The notes: generated by a model not told the origin, from the letters alone. A DNA stretch of 64,000 nucleotides from Humitalea rosea (GCF_003253705.1 NZ_QKYU01000022.1:18721-82720), one strand, 5' to 3'. Counted from the first letter of the stretch, positions 1 to 8,275 are shown. A program made the numbers and translations.

Positions 1-141
1 GCCATCGCCCGGGAGGCCGGGTGCTGGACCAATGCCTTCGACAGCGGCGACTGGCTGGCCCATGGCAATCCGGTCGGCTTCGGCGCCCCGGGCCTGGCCG
101 GGGCGCTGGAGCGGCTGTTGGACGAGGCTCAGAACCGGTAG
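1..141 (+). CDS. C-terminal end of an unidentified protein
   Basis: The first frame is open from the window edge to a TAG stop and gives the last 46 residues of a protein, beginning AIAREAGCWTNAFDSGD and ending LERLLDEAQNR. I do not recognise the family. The codon pattern (GC at third positions) looks coding. Its last 13 bases overlap the 3' end of the opposing OmpW-type gene, so the two genes are convergent and share their stop region. Confidence 0.5.
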   Translation, partial: AIAREAGCWTNAFDSGDWLAHGNPVGFGAPGLAGALERLLDEAQNR

Positions 142-785
142 CGCACGCCCATGCCGACCACCCAGGGGTCGAGGTTGGTGGTCGCGTTGATCCGGCCGAC
201 CGAGGTTTCGACCGCGACATCCGGGCGCAAATAGAACTTCTTCACATCGAAGTTCAGCAGCCAGTTCGGCGCGAACTCGATGTCGAGGCCGGCATTCAGC
301 GCGGCGCCGAAGGCGTTCTCGACATCGACCTTGGTCACCGGCGCGGTGCGCCCGCCGCCCTCGCCGTAGAAGACGGTGTAGGTCACGCCGACGCCGACAT
401 AGGGGCTGTACCGGGACTGCGGCATCGGGTGGTATTGCAGGGTCAAGGTCGGCGGCAGCGCCCAGACGCGGCCGAGATCGACGGTGCCGAGGGCGGAGCC
501 GCGGACCTCGACATCATGGCGGGTGGTCGCCGCGATCAGGTTCAGCGAGATGTCGTTCCTGACGAAATAGGTGAAATCCAACTGCCCGGTCACCGAATCG
601 GAGACGTTGGGGGTGCCGTCGATCATCGAGACATGCCCGCCATTCATCGGCAGCAGGCCGATGACGCTGGCGCCGATCATGAAATCGCCGGTCTGGTGGC
701 CGCGCGGGGCGGTATCCTCCGCCATCGCCGGCAGGGCCAATAGCGAGAGCGCCGCGGCGCCGGCGAGTACGATCTTGTTACGCAT
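129..785 (-). CDS. OmpW-family outer membrane protein
   Basis: A 218-residue protein with a signal peptide (MRNKIVLAGAAALSLLALP, cleavage after AMA at about residue 22), then a stretch typical of OmpW eight-stranded barrels: PPTLTLQYHP near residue 110, YSPYVGVGVTYTVFY near 126-139, and a terminal aromatic YRF that suits Bam-dependent assembly. OmpW proteins form narrow hydrophobic channels in the outer membrane. An ATG four codons upstream (797) is possible, but GGAACG lies just before the ATG at 785, so that start is preferred. The leader can fold into a hairpin over this region (see the inverted repeat). Confidence 0.85.
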   Translation of the reverse strand: MRNKIVLAGAAALSLLALPAMAEDTAPRGHQTGDFMIGASVIGLLPMNGGHVSMIDGTPNVSDSVTGQLDFTYFVRNDISLNLIAATTRHDVEVRGSALGTVDLGRVWALPPTLTLQYHPMPQSRYSPYVGVGVTYTVFYGEGGGRTAPVTKVDVENAFGAALNAGLDIEFAPNWLLNFDVKKFYLRPDVAVETSVGRINATTNLDPWVVGMGVRYRF

Positions 786-789
786 AACA

Positions 790-821
790 CGTTCCATTTC
801 TACTTGGTGTGCAATGGAACG
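790..821 (-). promoter_or_regulatory. Inverted repeat over the ompW-like translation start
   Basis: A perfect 9-base inverted repeat, CGTTCCATT (790-798) and AATGGAACG (813-821), with a 14-base loop. In the mRNA of the OmpW-like gene the downstream arm contains the alternative ATG and the GGAACG that would serve as ribosome binding site for the ATG at 785. A hairpin here could therefore mask translation initiation, or the repeat could be a protein operator. The function is inferred from position only. Confidence 0.45.
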
Positions 822-823
822 CT

Positions 824-835
824 ATTGGCGCCAAT
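824..835. promoter_or_regulatory. 12-bp perfect palindrome upstream of the ompW-like gene
   Basis: ATTGGCGCCAAT is a perfect palindrome 39 bases upstream of the preferred start of the OmpW-like gene and two bases beyond the larger inverted repeat. It is suitably placed for a dimeric repressor or activator in the promoter. The binding protein is unknown; the site does not match FNR, Fur or LexA consensus sequences. Confidence 0.3.
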
Positions 836-871
836 TTTCCGCGACTGTCCTTGCGCCGAATCAAATCCCGC

Positions 872-908
872 AAAAGAAAAGCCAGGTGTCGCCACCTGGC
901 TTTTTCTT
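872..908 (-). terminator. Rho-independent terminator, probably bidirectional
   Basis: An 8-bp stem GCCAGGTG/CACCTGGC (881-900) with loop TCGC, flanked by AAAAGAAAA on the left and TTTTTCTT on the right. Read on the minus strand it ends in TTTTCTTTTG, 30 bases after the stop of the DUF1269 gene. The opposite flank would also stop plus-strand transcripts heading into the OmpW promoter. Confidence 0.85.
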
Positions 909-929
909 GACCGATTAGTCGGTCTGCAA

Positions 930-1415
930 TCAGTCGGCGTGCAGCGCCGCGCGCAGCTTGCTCTCCTGCTCGGAGGATAAATTCGTCCGCAGCACCGTGC
1001 CGCCGAACTGCGCCATGGCGGGCAGCACCTTGTCGGCCGTCGCCTTGCGGACCAGCACGCAGAGCGCGGCCTGGCCGGGCGACAGGGCGCTGGTCGCGTC
1101 CTTCATGAAGGTGTCGTCGATGCCGAGGTCGGAGAAATGCCCGCTCAGCGCGCCGGCCCCGGCGCCCAGCGCCGCGCCGATCAGCGGGTTGAGGAACAGC
1201 AGACCGATCAGCGCGCCCCACATGCCACCGGCGGCGGCCCCGGCGGCGGTCGTGTTCACAAGCTGGTTGAGCTTCACACTGCCATCGGGCTGGCGCACCG
1301 CGACCACGGCGTCCCCAAGCTCGACCAGATATTCCTTCTGCAACTCGAACAGCTTGGCCCGCGCGGCCTCCGCGATTTCTTCCGACGGGTAGGCGACGAT
1401 GATGAGGTCGGCCAT
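930..1415 (-). CDS. DUF1269 family membrane protein
   Basis: A 161-residue protein that starts MADLIIVAYPSEEIAEAAR and has the DUF1269 pattern: an N-terminal alpha/beta segment, then a Gly/Ala-rich hydrophobic hairpin (about residues 60-95, WGALIGLLFLNPLIGAALG) and a C-terminal half with FGGTVLRTNLS. The molecular role of the family is unknown. The start is decided by the ribosome binding site: AGGAG lies 7 bases before the ATG at 1415 but only one base before the ATG at 1421. A Rho-independent terminator follows. Confidence 0.8.
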   Translation of the reverse strand: MADLIIVAYPSEEIAEAARAKLFELQKEYLVELGDAVVAVRQPDGSVKLNQLVNTTAAGAAAGGMWGALIGLLFLNPLIGAALGAGAGALSGHFSDLGIDDTFMKDATSALSPGQAALCVLVRKATADKVLPAMAQFGGTVLRTNLSSEQESKLRAALHAD

Positions 1416-1524
1416 GGGCATGCTCCTGCGCACAATATCGGCCTTGTATCTTGGTCGAGGCGAGGAGCGGAACAAGGCACGCGCCCCCGGTGCCGCCGAA
1501 GCGTCACCGGGGGCGGCGTGGGGA

Positions 1525-1857
1525 TCAGCCGACGCCGAGCAGTTCCACGTCGAACACCAGCGTCGCATTCGGCGGGATCACCCCGCCGGCGCCGCGCGCG
1601 CCGTAGCCCAACTCGGGCGGGATCACGAGGGTGCGCTGGCCGCCGACCAACATGCCGGCAACGCCCTGGTCCCAGCCCTGGATCACATGGCCGGCGCCAA
1701 GCTGGAAGACGAAGGCATCGCCGCGGTCGCGGGAGCTGTCGAACTTGCGGCCCTTGTTGTCCGGCGCCGCGGCGTCGAACAGCCAGCCGGTGTAGTGCAC
1801 CGAAACCTGTTGGCCGGGCGTCGCGGCCGCGCCTGTACCGAGCTTCACATCCGTCAT
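1525..1857 (-). CDS. FKBP-type peptidyl-prolyl cis-trans isomerase
   Basis: A 110-residue single-domain FKBP. Recognisable segments are [39 protein letters not shown], the flap region [14 protein letters not shown] and the closing [15 protein letters not shown]. It should accelerate prolyl-bond isomerisation during protein folding. No signal peptide is visible, so it is probably cytoplasmic. It is a stand-alone gene; family assignment is secure, substrates are unknown. Confidence 0.93.
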   Translation of the reverse strand: MTDVKLGTGAAATPGQQVSVHYTGWLFDAAAPDNKGRKFDSSRDRGDAFVFQLGAGHVIQGWDQGVAGMLVGGQRTLVIPPELGYGARGAGGVIPPNATLVFDVELLGVG

Positions 1858-1899
1858 GGCATTTGCCTCCGTTTCACGAGGCGCGGGTGTAGCGGAGGC

Positions 1900-2406
1900 T
1901 CAGGCGTAGATGAAGCCCAGTGTCGGATAGGCCGAATGCCCCCAGTCGCTGACCGGCGGATACCAGACCCGCACCAGCGACCAGTCGTTGCGGGCGGAGA
2001 GATCCATCACCGGCTGGTCCCGCGCGACGCGGCCGCGGGTGGAGCCGCTGGCCCAATTGGCGTGGTCCACGCGGATCTCGCGCGGGCCGACGATGCGCGA
2101 CACCACCGAGAGATGGCCGCTGCGGTTGCGGGAGGTGCGCTGGAACACCAGCACCGCATCGCGTTGCGGCGAGCGGCCGCGCCGGTAGCGCCCCTCCGCC
2201 GCATCCCACCATTCCCAGGCATCGCCTTGCAGCCGGATGCCGGAACGCTCCCGCGCGAAGGGGACGCAGGTGGTCGGCCCGCTCCAGGCCATCGAGGCCC
2301 CCGGCACGTCGCGCCGCGCGCCTGTGCTGCCGCAGGCGGCGGCCAGCAGCGGCAGGCCGAGGATCAGCCGGCGCGGCGCAAGCAATACGGGAGGATCATT
2401 CGCCAT
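1900..2406 (-). CDS. CHAP-domain lipoprotein (putative amidase)
   Basis: A 168-residue protein with a lipoprotein signal (RRLILGLPLLAAAC, lipobox Cys25) followed by a CHAP-like cysteine/histidine amidohydrolase fold: candidate nucleophile Cys47 in TTCVPFAR, GDAWEWWDAA near residue 61, DAVLVFQR near 83 and catalytic His98 in SGHLSVV, with VDHANW following. CHAP enzymes cleave amide bonds in peptidoglycan or peptides. The lipobox suggests membrane anchoring in the periplasm. The start ATG at 2406 has only a weak ribosome binding site; longer upstream reading is out of character with the family. Confidence 0.75.
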   Translation of the reverse strand: MANDPPVLLAPRRLILGLPLLAAACGSTGARRDVPGASMAWSGPTTCVPFARERSGIRLQGDAWEWWDAAEGRYRRGRSPQRDAVLVFQRTSRNRSGHLSVVSRIVGPREIRVDHANWASGSTRGRVARDQPVMDLSARNDWSLVRVWYPPVSDWGHSAYPTLGFIYA

Positions 2407-2667
2407 GGCGTTGGAGTCATAGCAAAACCTGCCCAGGCGATGCCACGGGGGATTTTCCGCAACCCGGCGCGGGGCCGGGGCGGTATACTGGGGGTGCCCT
2501 CCCACGGGGCGTCCGGGAAAGGATGTAAGGAAGTAAGATGGTAAGGCGGGCCTGAAGAGGCGGGCACCATTGACCACCCCCTGAGCCGTTCCTAGCGTGC
2601 AAGCGTGGCTGTCGCCTGGGCGTGTCGGACGACACGGCTTGCACCAAAGAGAGTTCCGGGGAGCCCG

Positions 2668-3576
2668 ATGGCCACGCACCGCTTTCATCCCATCCGATAT
2701 TACAACGCCATCGGCACCGCCGAGCCCTGCCTTCGCGTCGCCGATGGCGACACGGTGGTGACGGATACGGTCGACGCCTCAGGTCTCGATGCCAGCGAGG
2801 TTGCCGTCGCGAGCCGGCCAAACCCGATGACCGGGCCATTCTACGTCGAAGGTGCGGAGCCTGGTGACACCCTCACCGTCCACATCGACCGGCTGACGCC
2901 AAGCCGGGCGACCGGTTGGACCAATTCGCCGCTCGCCCTCACTGTGCTGGACCCGGCCGCGATCCTGGATCGGCCGCCGACGCAACGGGTGGTGTGGGAT
3001 ATCGACGGCAAGGCCGGGTCGGTCCGGCTGCAGGAGCCGGTGAAGGGGCTGGAGTCCTTCTCCCCGCCGCTCCAACCCATGATCGGCTGCTTCGGGGTCG
3101 CGCCGGCGGGCGGGCAGGCGCTGTCCACCGCGACCAGCGCACAGAATGGCGGCAACATGGACTATCGCCTGTTTGCCCCGGGAACGACGGCCTGGTTCCC
3201 GGTCTCCGTGCCGGGAGCGCTCTTCTATCTGGGCGACGGCCACGCCTGCCAGGGTGACGGTGAGATCGTCGGCACCGGCATCGAGACGTCCTTCGAGATG
3301 GAGGTCACCTTCCGTGTGCTGAAGCGCAGGATCCTCTGGCCGCGCGGCGAGACGGCCGATGATATCTTCACCGTCGGCAATGCCCGGCCGCTCGATCAGG
3401 CCCTGCAGCACGCCACCACCGAGATGATGCGGTGGCTCGGCGAGGATTATGGGCTGGACGCGCGGGCGGCCAGCCATCTGATGGGCCAGGTCGTGCGCTA
3501 TGATGTCGGCAATGTCTTCAACCCCGCCTACACGGTTGCCTGCCGCATTGCGAAGCGCTGGCTGACGAAACCGTAG
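2668..3576 (+). CDS. Acetamidase/formamidase family protein
   Basis: A 302-residue protein of the FmdA/AmdA family, which hydrolyses short aliphatic amides such as formamide or acetamide to acid and ammonia. Family landmarks are YVEGAEPGDTL near residue 60, FSPPLQPMIGCFGVAP near 130, the NGGNMDYRLF core and GALFYLGDGHACQGDGEIVGTGIE near 190-215. The ATG at 2668 is preceded by GGGGAG at a good distance. It stands alone and is closed by two hairpins, the second with a T-tract. Exact substrate cannot be told from sequence. Confidence 0.88.
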   Translation: MATHRFHPIRYYNAIGTAEPCLRVADGDTVVTDTVDASGLDASEVAVASRPNPMTGPFYVEGAEPGDTLTVHIDRLTPSRATGWTNSPLALTVLDPAAILDRPPTQRVVWDIDGKAGSVRLQEPVKGLESFSPPLQPMIGCFGVAPAGGQALSTATSAQNGGNMDYRLFAPGTTAWFPVSVPGALFYLGDGHACQGDGEIVGTGIETSFEMEVTFRVLKRRILWPRGETADDIFTVGNARPLDQALQHATTEMMRWLGEDYGLDARAASHLMGQVVRYDVGNVFNPAYTVACRIAKRWLTKP

Positions 3577-3596
3577 GGGCGGCTAAGGGGGAAGCG

Positions 3597-3654
3597 CAGA
3601 AACACCTTGTTTCTGCTGGGGTGCTCGAGGGGTGAACAGCCCCTCGATCTTTTT
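3597..3654 (+). terminator. Two hairpins ending in a T-tract after the amidase gene
   Basis: First hairpin CAGAAACA/TGTTTCTG (3597-3615, loop CCT); second hairpin TCGAGGGG/CCCCTCGA (3625-3647), immediately followed by TCTTTTTCCC. The second is a classical Rho-independent terminator for the plus-strand amidase gene, lying between it and the convergent lyase gene. Confidence 0.8.
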
Positions 3655-3658
3655 CCCG

Positions 3659-4552
3659 CTACGCCGCCTTGCGCACCGCAGGCACGCCCCGCATCCGCCC
3701 GCCCGGCATGCCGCCCGGCACCGCGGCCGCCAGATCCGCCGCCGTCAGCAGGGTGCGGTAGTCGAAGCCGGTCTCGACCCCCATGCGGGAGAACATCCAG
3801 GCGACATCCTCGGTCGCGACATTGCCGGTGGCGCCGGGGGCGAAGGGGCAGCCGCCGAGCCCGCCCGCGGCGCTGTCGATCACCCGCGCGCCCGCCCGCC
3901 AGGCTGCCGCGACATTGGCCAGCCCCATGCCGTAGGTGTCATGGCCATGGAAGGCGAAGCGCGGCCCGAACAGCGCGACGGCGTCGGCGAACACCCGCTC
4001 CACCTGGTCCGGCGCCGCATTGCCGGTGGTGTCGCAGAGCGCGATCTCCATGGCAGGGTCCAGCTCGGCGATGCGCGCCACCCAGTCGATCACCATCGGC
4101 TCCGGCACCACCCCCTCGAAGGGGCAGTGGAAGACGCAGGAGAGGTTGAAGCGCAGCGCCACCTCCGGCGGGGTGTCGAGGATGATGGCGGAGAGGCCGG
4201 CGAAGCTTTCCTCCCGCGTCGCATTCAGATTGGCGCGGTTGTGGCCTTCGGTCGCGCTCATGAACAGGCCGAGGCGATGCGCGCCATGGGCCAGGGCCAG
4301 GTCGAAGCCGCGCCGGTTCGGCACCAGCACGCAGCATTCCAGCCCCGGCAACTGGCGCGCGGCGGCGAGGACCTGGGCGGTATCGGCCATCTGCGGGATG
4401 GCGCGGGGGGAGACGAAGGCGCCGACCTCCATCCGCCGCGCGCCGGCGGCGTGCAGGGCGCGGACCAGCGCGATCTTGGTGTCGGTGGGCACGAAGCCGT
4501 CGATGGACTGAAGCCCGTCGCGCGGGGCGACCTCGCTGATGGTGACCTTCAT
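3659..4552 (-). CDS. HMG-CoA lyase family enzyme
   Basis: A 297-residue TIM-barrel enzyme of the HMGL-like family. It begins MKVTISEVAPRDGLQS (the metal-binding RDGLQ motif), has the FMSATEGHNRANLN and LCDTTGNAAP segments, the metal-ligand pair in FHGHDTYGMG and the GGLGGCPFAPGATGNVATED loop carrying the catalytic cysteine. These enzymes cleave 3-hydroxy-3-methylglutaryl-CoA to acetyl-CoA and acetoacetate (leucine catabolism) or related branched hydroxyacyl-CoAs. Its ATG overlaps the stop of the CoA-transferase gene (ATGA), so the two are translationally coupled and probably act on the same acid. Confidence 0.88.
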   Translation of the reverse strand: MKVTISEVAPRDGLQSIDGFVPTDTKIALVRALHAAGARRMEVGAFVSPRAIPQMADTAQVLAAARQLPGLECCVLVPNRRGFDLALAHGAHRLGLFMSATEGHNRANLNATREESFAGLSAIILDTPPEVALRFNLSCVFHCPFEGVVPEPMVIDWVARIAELDPAMEIALCDTTGNAAPDQVERVFADAVALFGPRFAFHGHDTYGMGLANVAAAWRAGARVIDSAAGGLGGCPFAPGATGNVATEDVAWMFSRMGVETGFDYRTLLTAADLAAAVPGGMPGGRMRGVPAVRKAA

Positions 4553-5730
4553 GCCGCATCCCCCAGAAGAGTGCCGAAGACATGTTCGTTGTGCGCCCCG
4601 ATGGCCGGCGCGGTCCAGCGCACCATCTCGGGCGGGGTGACGCCGTCGAAGCGGAACGGCGGCGCCGGGTGCAGCACCGGGCCGAGCAGCGGGTCCTGCA
4701 CCGGGATCACCATCTCGCGGGCCTGGAAATGCGGGTCCTCGACGCAGTCGCGCATGTCGAACAGGCGGGAGCAGGGCACCTCGGCCGCCTCCAGCACCGC
4801 CTGCGCGTCCTTGGCGGAGAGGGTCCGCGTCCAGTCGGCGATGGCGCCATCCAACTCGCCCACATGCAGGCAGCGGCTCGTGTTGTTGACCATGCGCGGG
4901 TCGGCCGCCAGCTCCGGCCGCCCGATGGCCCTCATCAGCCGGCCGAAAATCAGATCCGAATTGCCGGCGACGCAGAGCCATTTGCCATCGCCGCAGGGGT
5001 AGGTGTTGGTGGGGGCCGCGGTCGGGATCGCCGCCCCGGCCGGCTGGCGGATGGCCCCGGTCAGCCCGTATTCCGGCAGCATCCCCTCCATCAGCGAGAA
5101 GACGCTGGAGACGAGGTCCAGATCCACGATCCGCCCCCGCCCGGCCTCCCCCTTGCGGTCGCGCCCCCAGCAGGCCGAGACCACCGCCATCGCCGCATAC
5201 ATCCCCGCGAGGTCGTCGCTGATCGAGACGCCGCAGCGCGGGGGCGGGAACTCCGCCTGGCCCGGATTGGCGGTCAGATGCCGCAAGCCGCCCATGGCCT
5301 CGCCGATCGCACCGAAAGCCGGCTTGTCGCGATACGGCCCGTCCTGGCCGTAGCCGGAGACGCGGGCGATCACGAGGCGGGGGTTGGCCGCCTGCAACAC
5401 CAGGGGGCCGAGGCCGATGCGTTCGAGATAGCCGGGGCGGAAATTCTCGACCAGCGCATCGGCGCGTGCGCAAAGGGCGATGACCCTGGCCCGCCCCTCG
5501 GGGGATTTCAGGTCCAGCGTGACCGACATCTTGTTGCGGCCATGGATGCTGAACCAGACCGGATGGCCGTTGTGGGTCGATCCCCAGCCGCGGATCGGGT
5601 CGCCCTCGGGCGGTTCGACCTTGATGACCTCCGCCCCCATGTCGGCCAGCAGGCGGGTCGCGAAGGGGCCGGCGATATAATGGCCAAGTTCAACGACCTT
5701 GAGCCCTTCAAGTGGCAGCATTCGCCCCAT
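4549..5730 (-). CDS. CaiB/BaiF family CoA-transferase (family III)
   Basis: A 393-residue family III CoA-transferase. It starts MGRMLPLEGLKVVELGHYIAG, then has IKVEPPEGDPIRGW, the catalytic-Asp region SGYGQDGPYRDKPAFG near residue 150, and the C-terminal DPHFQAREM element. Family III enzymes move CoA between an acyl-CoA and a free carboxylic acid. Overlap with the HMG-CoA lyase gene suggests that it activates the hydroxy-dicarboxylate that the lyase then cleaves. The relation resembles human SUGCT (succinyl-CoA:glutarate/HMG CoA-transferase), but the acceptor is not certain. A second in-frame ATG lies at 5721. Confidence 0.88.
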   Translation of the reverse strand: MGRMLPLEGLKVVELGHYIAGPFATRLLADMGAEVIKVEPPEGDPIRGWGSTHNGHPVWFSIHGRNKMSVTLDLKSPEGRARVIALCARADALVENFRPGYLERIGLGPLVLQAANPRLVIARVSGYGQDGPYRDKPAFGAIGEAMGGLRHLTANPGQAEFPPPRCGVSISDDLAGMYAAMAVVSACWGRDRKGEAGRGRIVDLDLVSSVFSLMEGMLPEYGLTGAIRQPAGAAIPTAAPTNTYPCGDGKWLCVAGNSDLIFGRLMRAIGRPELAADPRMVNNTSRCLHVGELDGAIADWTRTLSAKDAQAVLEAAEVPCSRLFDMRDCVEDPHFQAREMVIPVQDPLLGPVLHPAPPFRFDGVTPPEMVRWTAPAIGAHNEHVFGTLLGDAA

Positions 5731-5822
5731 ATCCCCCCTGCGTCAGGCGCCATTCCTAATCCCTGCCCGGCTCGGCTAGAAGGGGTGGCCGGCGACACCG
5801 CCGGGAATCGAGAGGGCCCACC

Positions 5823-6503
5823 ATGCGTATGCTGCTGGTCGAGGATGACGTCGAAGTCGCCCGCTTCGTGAAGAAGGGGCTGATGGAGGCGGGCCACGCC
5901 GTCGAACACGCGCCGAATGGGCGGGACGGGCTGTTCATGGCCGCCTCCGAGCCCTTCGATCTGCTGGTGCTGGACCGGATGCTGCCGGGCGGCGTCGATG
6001 GGGTGCGCCTCGTGGAGACGCTCCGCAGCCAGGGCAACAAGACCCCGGTGCTGTTCCTGACCGCGATGACCGCGGTGGATGAGCGGGTGCGGGGCCTCAA
6101 GGCGGGCGGGGACGACTACCTTACCAAGCCCTTCGCCTTCGCCGAGCTGCTGGCGCGCTGCGAGGCGCTGGGCCGCCGCCCGGCCTCCGATGCCCCCGCG
6201 ACCCGGCTCAAGGTCGCGGATCTGGAGCTGGACCTGCTCTCCCGCACCGTCACCCGGGCGGGGAAGAAGGTGGATGTGCAGCCGCGCGAATTCCGCCTGC
6301 TGGAGCATCTGATGCGCCATGCGGGGCAGGTCGTGACCCGGACGATGCTGCTGGAGAAGGTCTGGGACTACCACTTCGACCCCCAGACCAACGTCATCGA
6401 CGTCCACGTCTCCCGCCTGCGGCAAAAACTGGACAAGGGGCATGACCGGCCGCTGATCCATACCGTGCGCAACGCCGGCTACATGATCCGGGCGGAGCCC
6501 TGA
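5823..6503 (+). CDS. OmpR-family response regulator
   Basis: A 226-residue two-domain regulator. The receiver domain has acidic D8/D9, phospho-acceptor D51 (in LLVLDRMLPGG), T80 and K102 (TKPFAF). The C-terminal winged-helix domain (about 128-225) has the OmpR pattern PREFRLLEHLMRHAGQVV and TNVIDVHVSRLRQKLD. It would bind DNA after phosphorylation by the kinase encoded 14 bases downstream. The overall sequence is closest in style to CusR/CopR/QseB regulators, but no signal can be assigned. It is transcribed divergently from the CoA-transferase gene. Confidence 0.93.
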   Translation: MRMLLVEDDVEVARFVKKGLMEAGHAVEHAPNGRDGLFMAASEPFDLLVLDRMLPGGVDGVRLVETLRSQGNKTPVLFLTAMTAVDERVRGLKAGGDDYLTKPFAFAELLARCEALGRRPASDAPATRLKVADLELDLLSRTVTRAGKKVDVQPREFRLLEHLMRHAGQVVTRTMLLEKVWDYHFDPQTNVIDVHVSRLRQKLDKGHDRPLIHTVRNAGYMIRAEP

Positions 6504-6517
6504 CCGGGCGGGCGCCC

Positions 6518-7915
6518 ATGCCCGCCCCCTTCACCCGCCAGCGCGTGATGCTGGTGCTGCGCAGCGCCGGGCTGCGCTTCGCGCTGTTGTTCGCCGCCCT
6601 GTTCCTGCTGGCGGGGCTGGCCTTCTCGGCGGTGCTCTGGTGGGGCACGGCGGGGGCGCTGGACCGGCAGACCGCCGCCGCGATCCGGGCGGACACCACC
6701 GCCTTGATGGAACGCTGGCGCGACGGCGGCCGGCCGGCGCTGATCGAGGCGATCGAGGCGCGCCTGGCCGCGGATATCGAGGACCAGACCCTCTATCTGC
6801 TGCTGGACCGCGAGGGCACGCGCCTCGCCGGCAACCTCGAAACCCCGCCGGCGCAGGCCGATACCGACCCCGCCTGGTTCAACATCACCTTGGCGCGGGA
6901 GGGCGAGCCCTCCGAGGCGCGGCTGTTCCGGCTGGACCTGCCTAGTGGCTCGCGCCTGTTCGTCGGCCGGGATGTGGCGGAGAAGCAGCGGCTGCGGGCG
7001 CTGCTGACCGATGCGCTGGCGCTCTCGGCCGCGGCCGCCGCCTTCTTCGCCGGGCTCGGGGCCTGGCTGCTGCGCCGGGCGCTGTCCCAGCGCCTGGCAC
7101 CCGCGACCTTGACGGCCGCGGCCATCGCCTCGGGCGACCTCGCCCCCCGCGTGCCGCTGAGCGGGCGGGGGGATGAGTTCGACCGCATGGGCGAGACCAT
7201 GAACACCATGCTCGACCGCATCGCGACCCTCATGGAGGGCGTGCGCGGGGTCTCGGACGCCATCGCGCACGACCTGCGCACGCCCATCGCCCGCGCCCGC
7301 GCCAAGCTGGAGGAGGCGCTCTCCGGCAGCCCCGCCGACAGTGCCGCGCTGCGCTCCGCGATCGAGCAGGGCATCGCCGATCTGGATGGCGTGACGCGGG
7401 TGTTCCAGGCGGTGCTGCGCATCGCCGAGGTCGAGGCCGGCGCCCGCCGCGCGGCGTTCTCAAGCCTCGACCTCTCCCCGCTGCTGGAGGATGCGGCCGA
7501 TCTGTATCTGCCCTCGGCCGAGGCGCGGCAGATTTCGCTGGAGACGGAGATCGCGCCGGGGCTGGTGATGCGCGGGGACCGCGACCTGCTGCTGCAGGCG
7601 GTGGCGAACCTGCTGGACAATGCGGTGAAGTTCACGCCGGAGGGTGGCTCCATCCGCTTGGTCGCCCGCCGGGGCGCGCGGGCGATCTGGGTCGATATCG
7701 CCGATGCCGGGCCGGGGCTGAGCGAGGCCGACCTGCCGCGCGCCGGCACCCGATTCTTCCGCGCCGACAGTGCGCGGACGATGCCGGGCTCGGGCCTCGG
7801 CCTGTCGCTGGTGCGGGCCGTGGCGGTGCTGCACCGGGGCGAGTTGCATCTGGCGGAGGCGCGGCCCGGCGAGGACCCGCCGGGGCTGCGCGCGACCTTG
7901 AGGCTGCCCGCATGA
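6518..7915 (+). CDS. Sensor histidine kinase
   Basis: A 465-residue membrane kinase. Two membrane segments (about 20-43 and 165-186) enclose a periplasmic sensor of roughly 120 residues; a HAMP linker follows (about 187-240), then the HisKA box DAIAHDLRTPIARAR with phospho-His251, and a HATPase domain with NLLDNAVKFTPEGG (N box), ADAGPGL (G1) and GSGLGLSLV (G2). It partners the response regulator immediately upstream. The periplasmic domain has no recognised ligand fold, so the stimulus is unknown. Confidence 0.92.
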   Translation: MPAPFTRQRVMLVLRSAGLRFALLFAALFLLAGLAFSAVLWWGTAGALDRQTAAAIRADTTALMERWRDGGRPALIEAIEARLAADIEDQTLYLLLDREGTRLAGNLETPPAQADTDPAWFNITLAREGEPSEARLFRLDLPSGSRLFVGRDVAEKQRLRALLTDALALSAAAAAFFAGLGAWLLRRALSQRLAPATLTAAAIASGDLAPRVPLSGRGDEFDRMGETMNTMLDRIATLMEGVRGVSDAIAHDLRTPIARARAKLEEALSGSPADSAALRSAIEQGIADLDGVTRVFQAVLRIAEVEAGARRAAFSSLDLSPLLEDAADLYLPSAEARQISLETEIAPGLVMRGDRDLLLQAVANLLDNAVKFTPEGGSIRLVARRGARAIWVDIADAGPGLSEADLPRAGTRFFRADSARTMPGSGLGLSLVRAVAVLHRGELHLAEARPGEDPPGLRATLRLPA

Positions 7916-7972
7916 GAGTGTCGTTGCGAAAAAGTCATGCCGCGCCCACCGGCAGGTGGCCCGCCGGGGGTT

Positions 7973-8275
7973 ATGACGCCCCCCATGAATCTGGTCCTGC
8001 TGGCAGCGGCACTCCTGTTGCTTGCGCCTCCGCTCCGTGCCGGGGCCGCTGCCCAGGGGCAGCCCCAGCCCCTGCGGGTGACGACCGACAGCGCCGAATA
8101 TTGCGATGTGCTGGCCCGGCGGATCGCCGCGGCCCCCGAGGCCGGCTCGGAGCCCGCCTTCACCTTGGCCGAGGAGGGGCGGCGCCTCTGCGAGGCCGGG
8201 CACATCCGCACCGGCATCGCCAGGCTGCGCCGGGCGCTACGGGCGGCGACACCGGGTGTGACGCCCGGGCATTGA
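7973..8275 (+). CDS. Small secreted protein of unknown function
   Basis: About 100 residues with a clear N-terminal signal peptide (MNLVLLAAALLLLAPPLRAGA) and a short mature part with two cysteines (AEYCDVL and RRLCEAG) separated by about 30 residues, ending in a basic helix RLRRALRAATPG. I do not recognise the family. It follows the sensor kinase by about 60 bases on the same strand, so it may belong to that operon and act in the periplasm as an accessory or target. The start is uncertain: ATG at 7973 has GGGGG close upstream, ATG at 7985 is equally possible for the signal peptide. Confidence 0.55.
   Translation: MTPPMNLVLLAAALLLLAPPLRAGAAAQGQPQPLRVTTDSAEYCDVLARRIAAAPEAGSEPAFTLAEEGRRLCEAGHIRTGIARLRRALRAATPGVTPGH

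Noticed and set aside
3659..5473. Single fused protein of CoA-transferase shadow frame plus HMG-CoA lyase
   Set aside because: The open frame upstream of the lyase is out of frame with the real CoA-transferase; the two enzymes are separate genes joined by an ATGA overlap.
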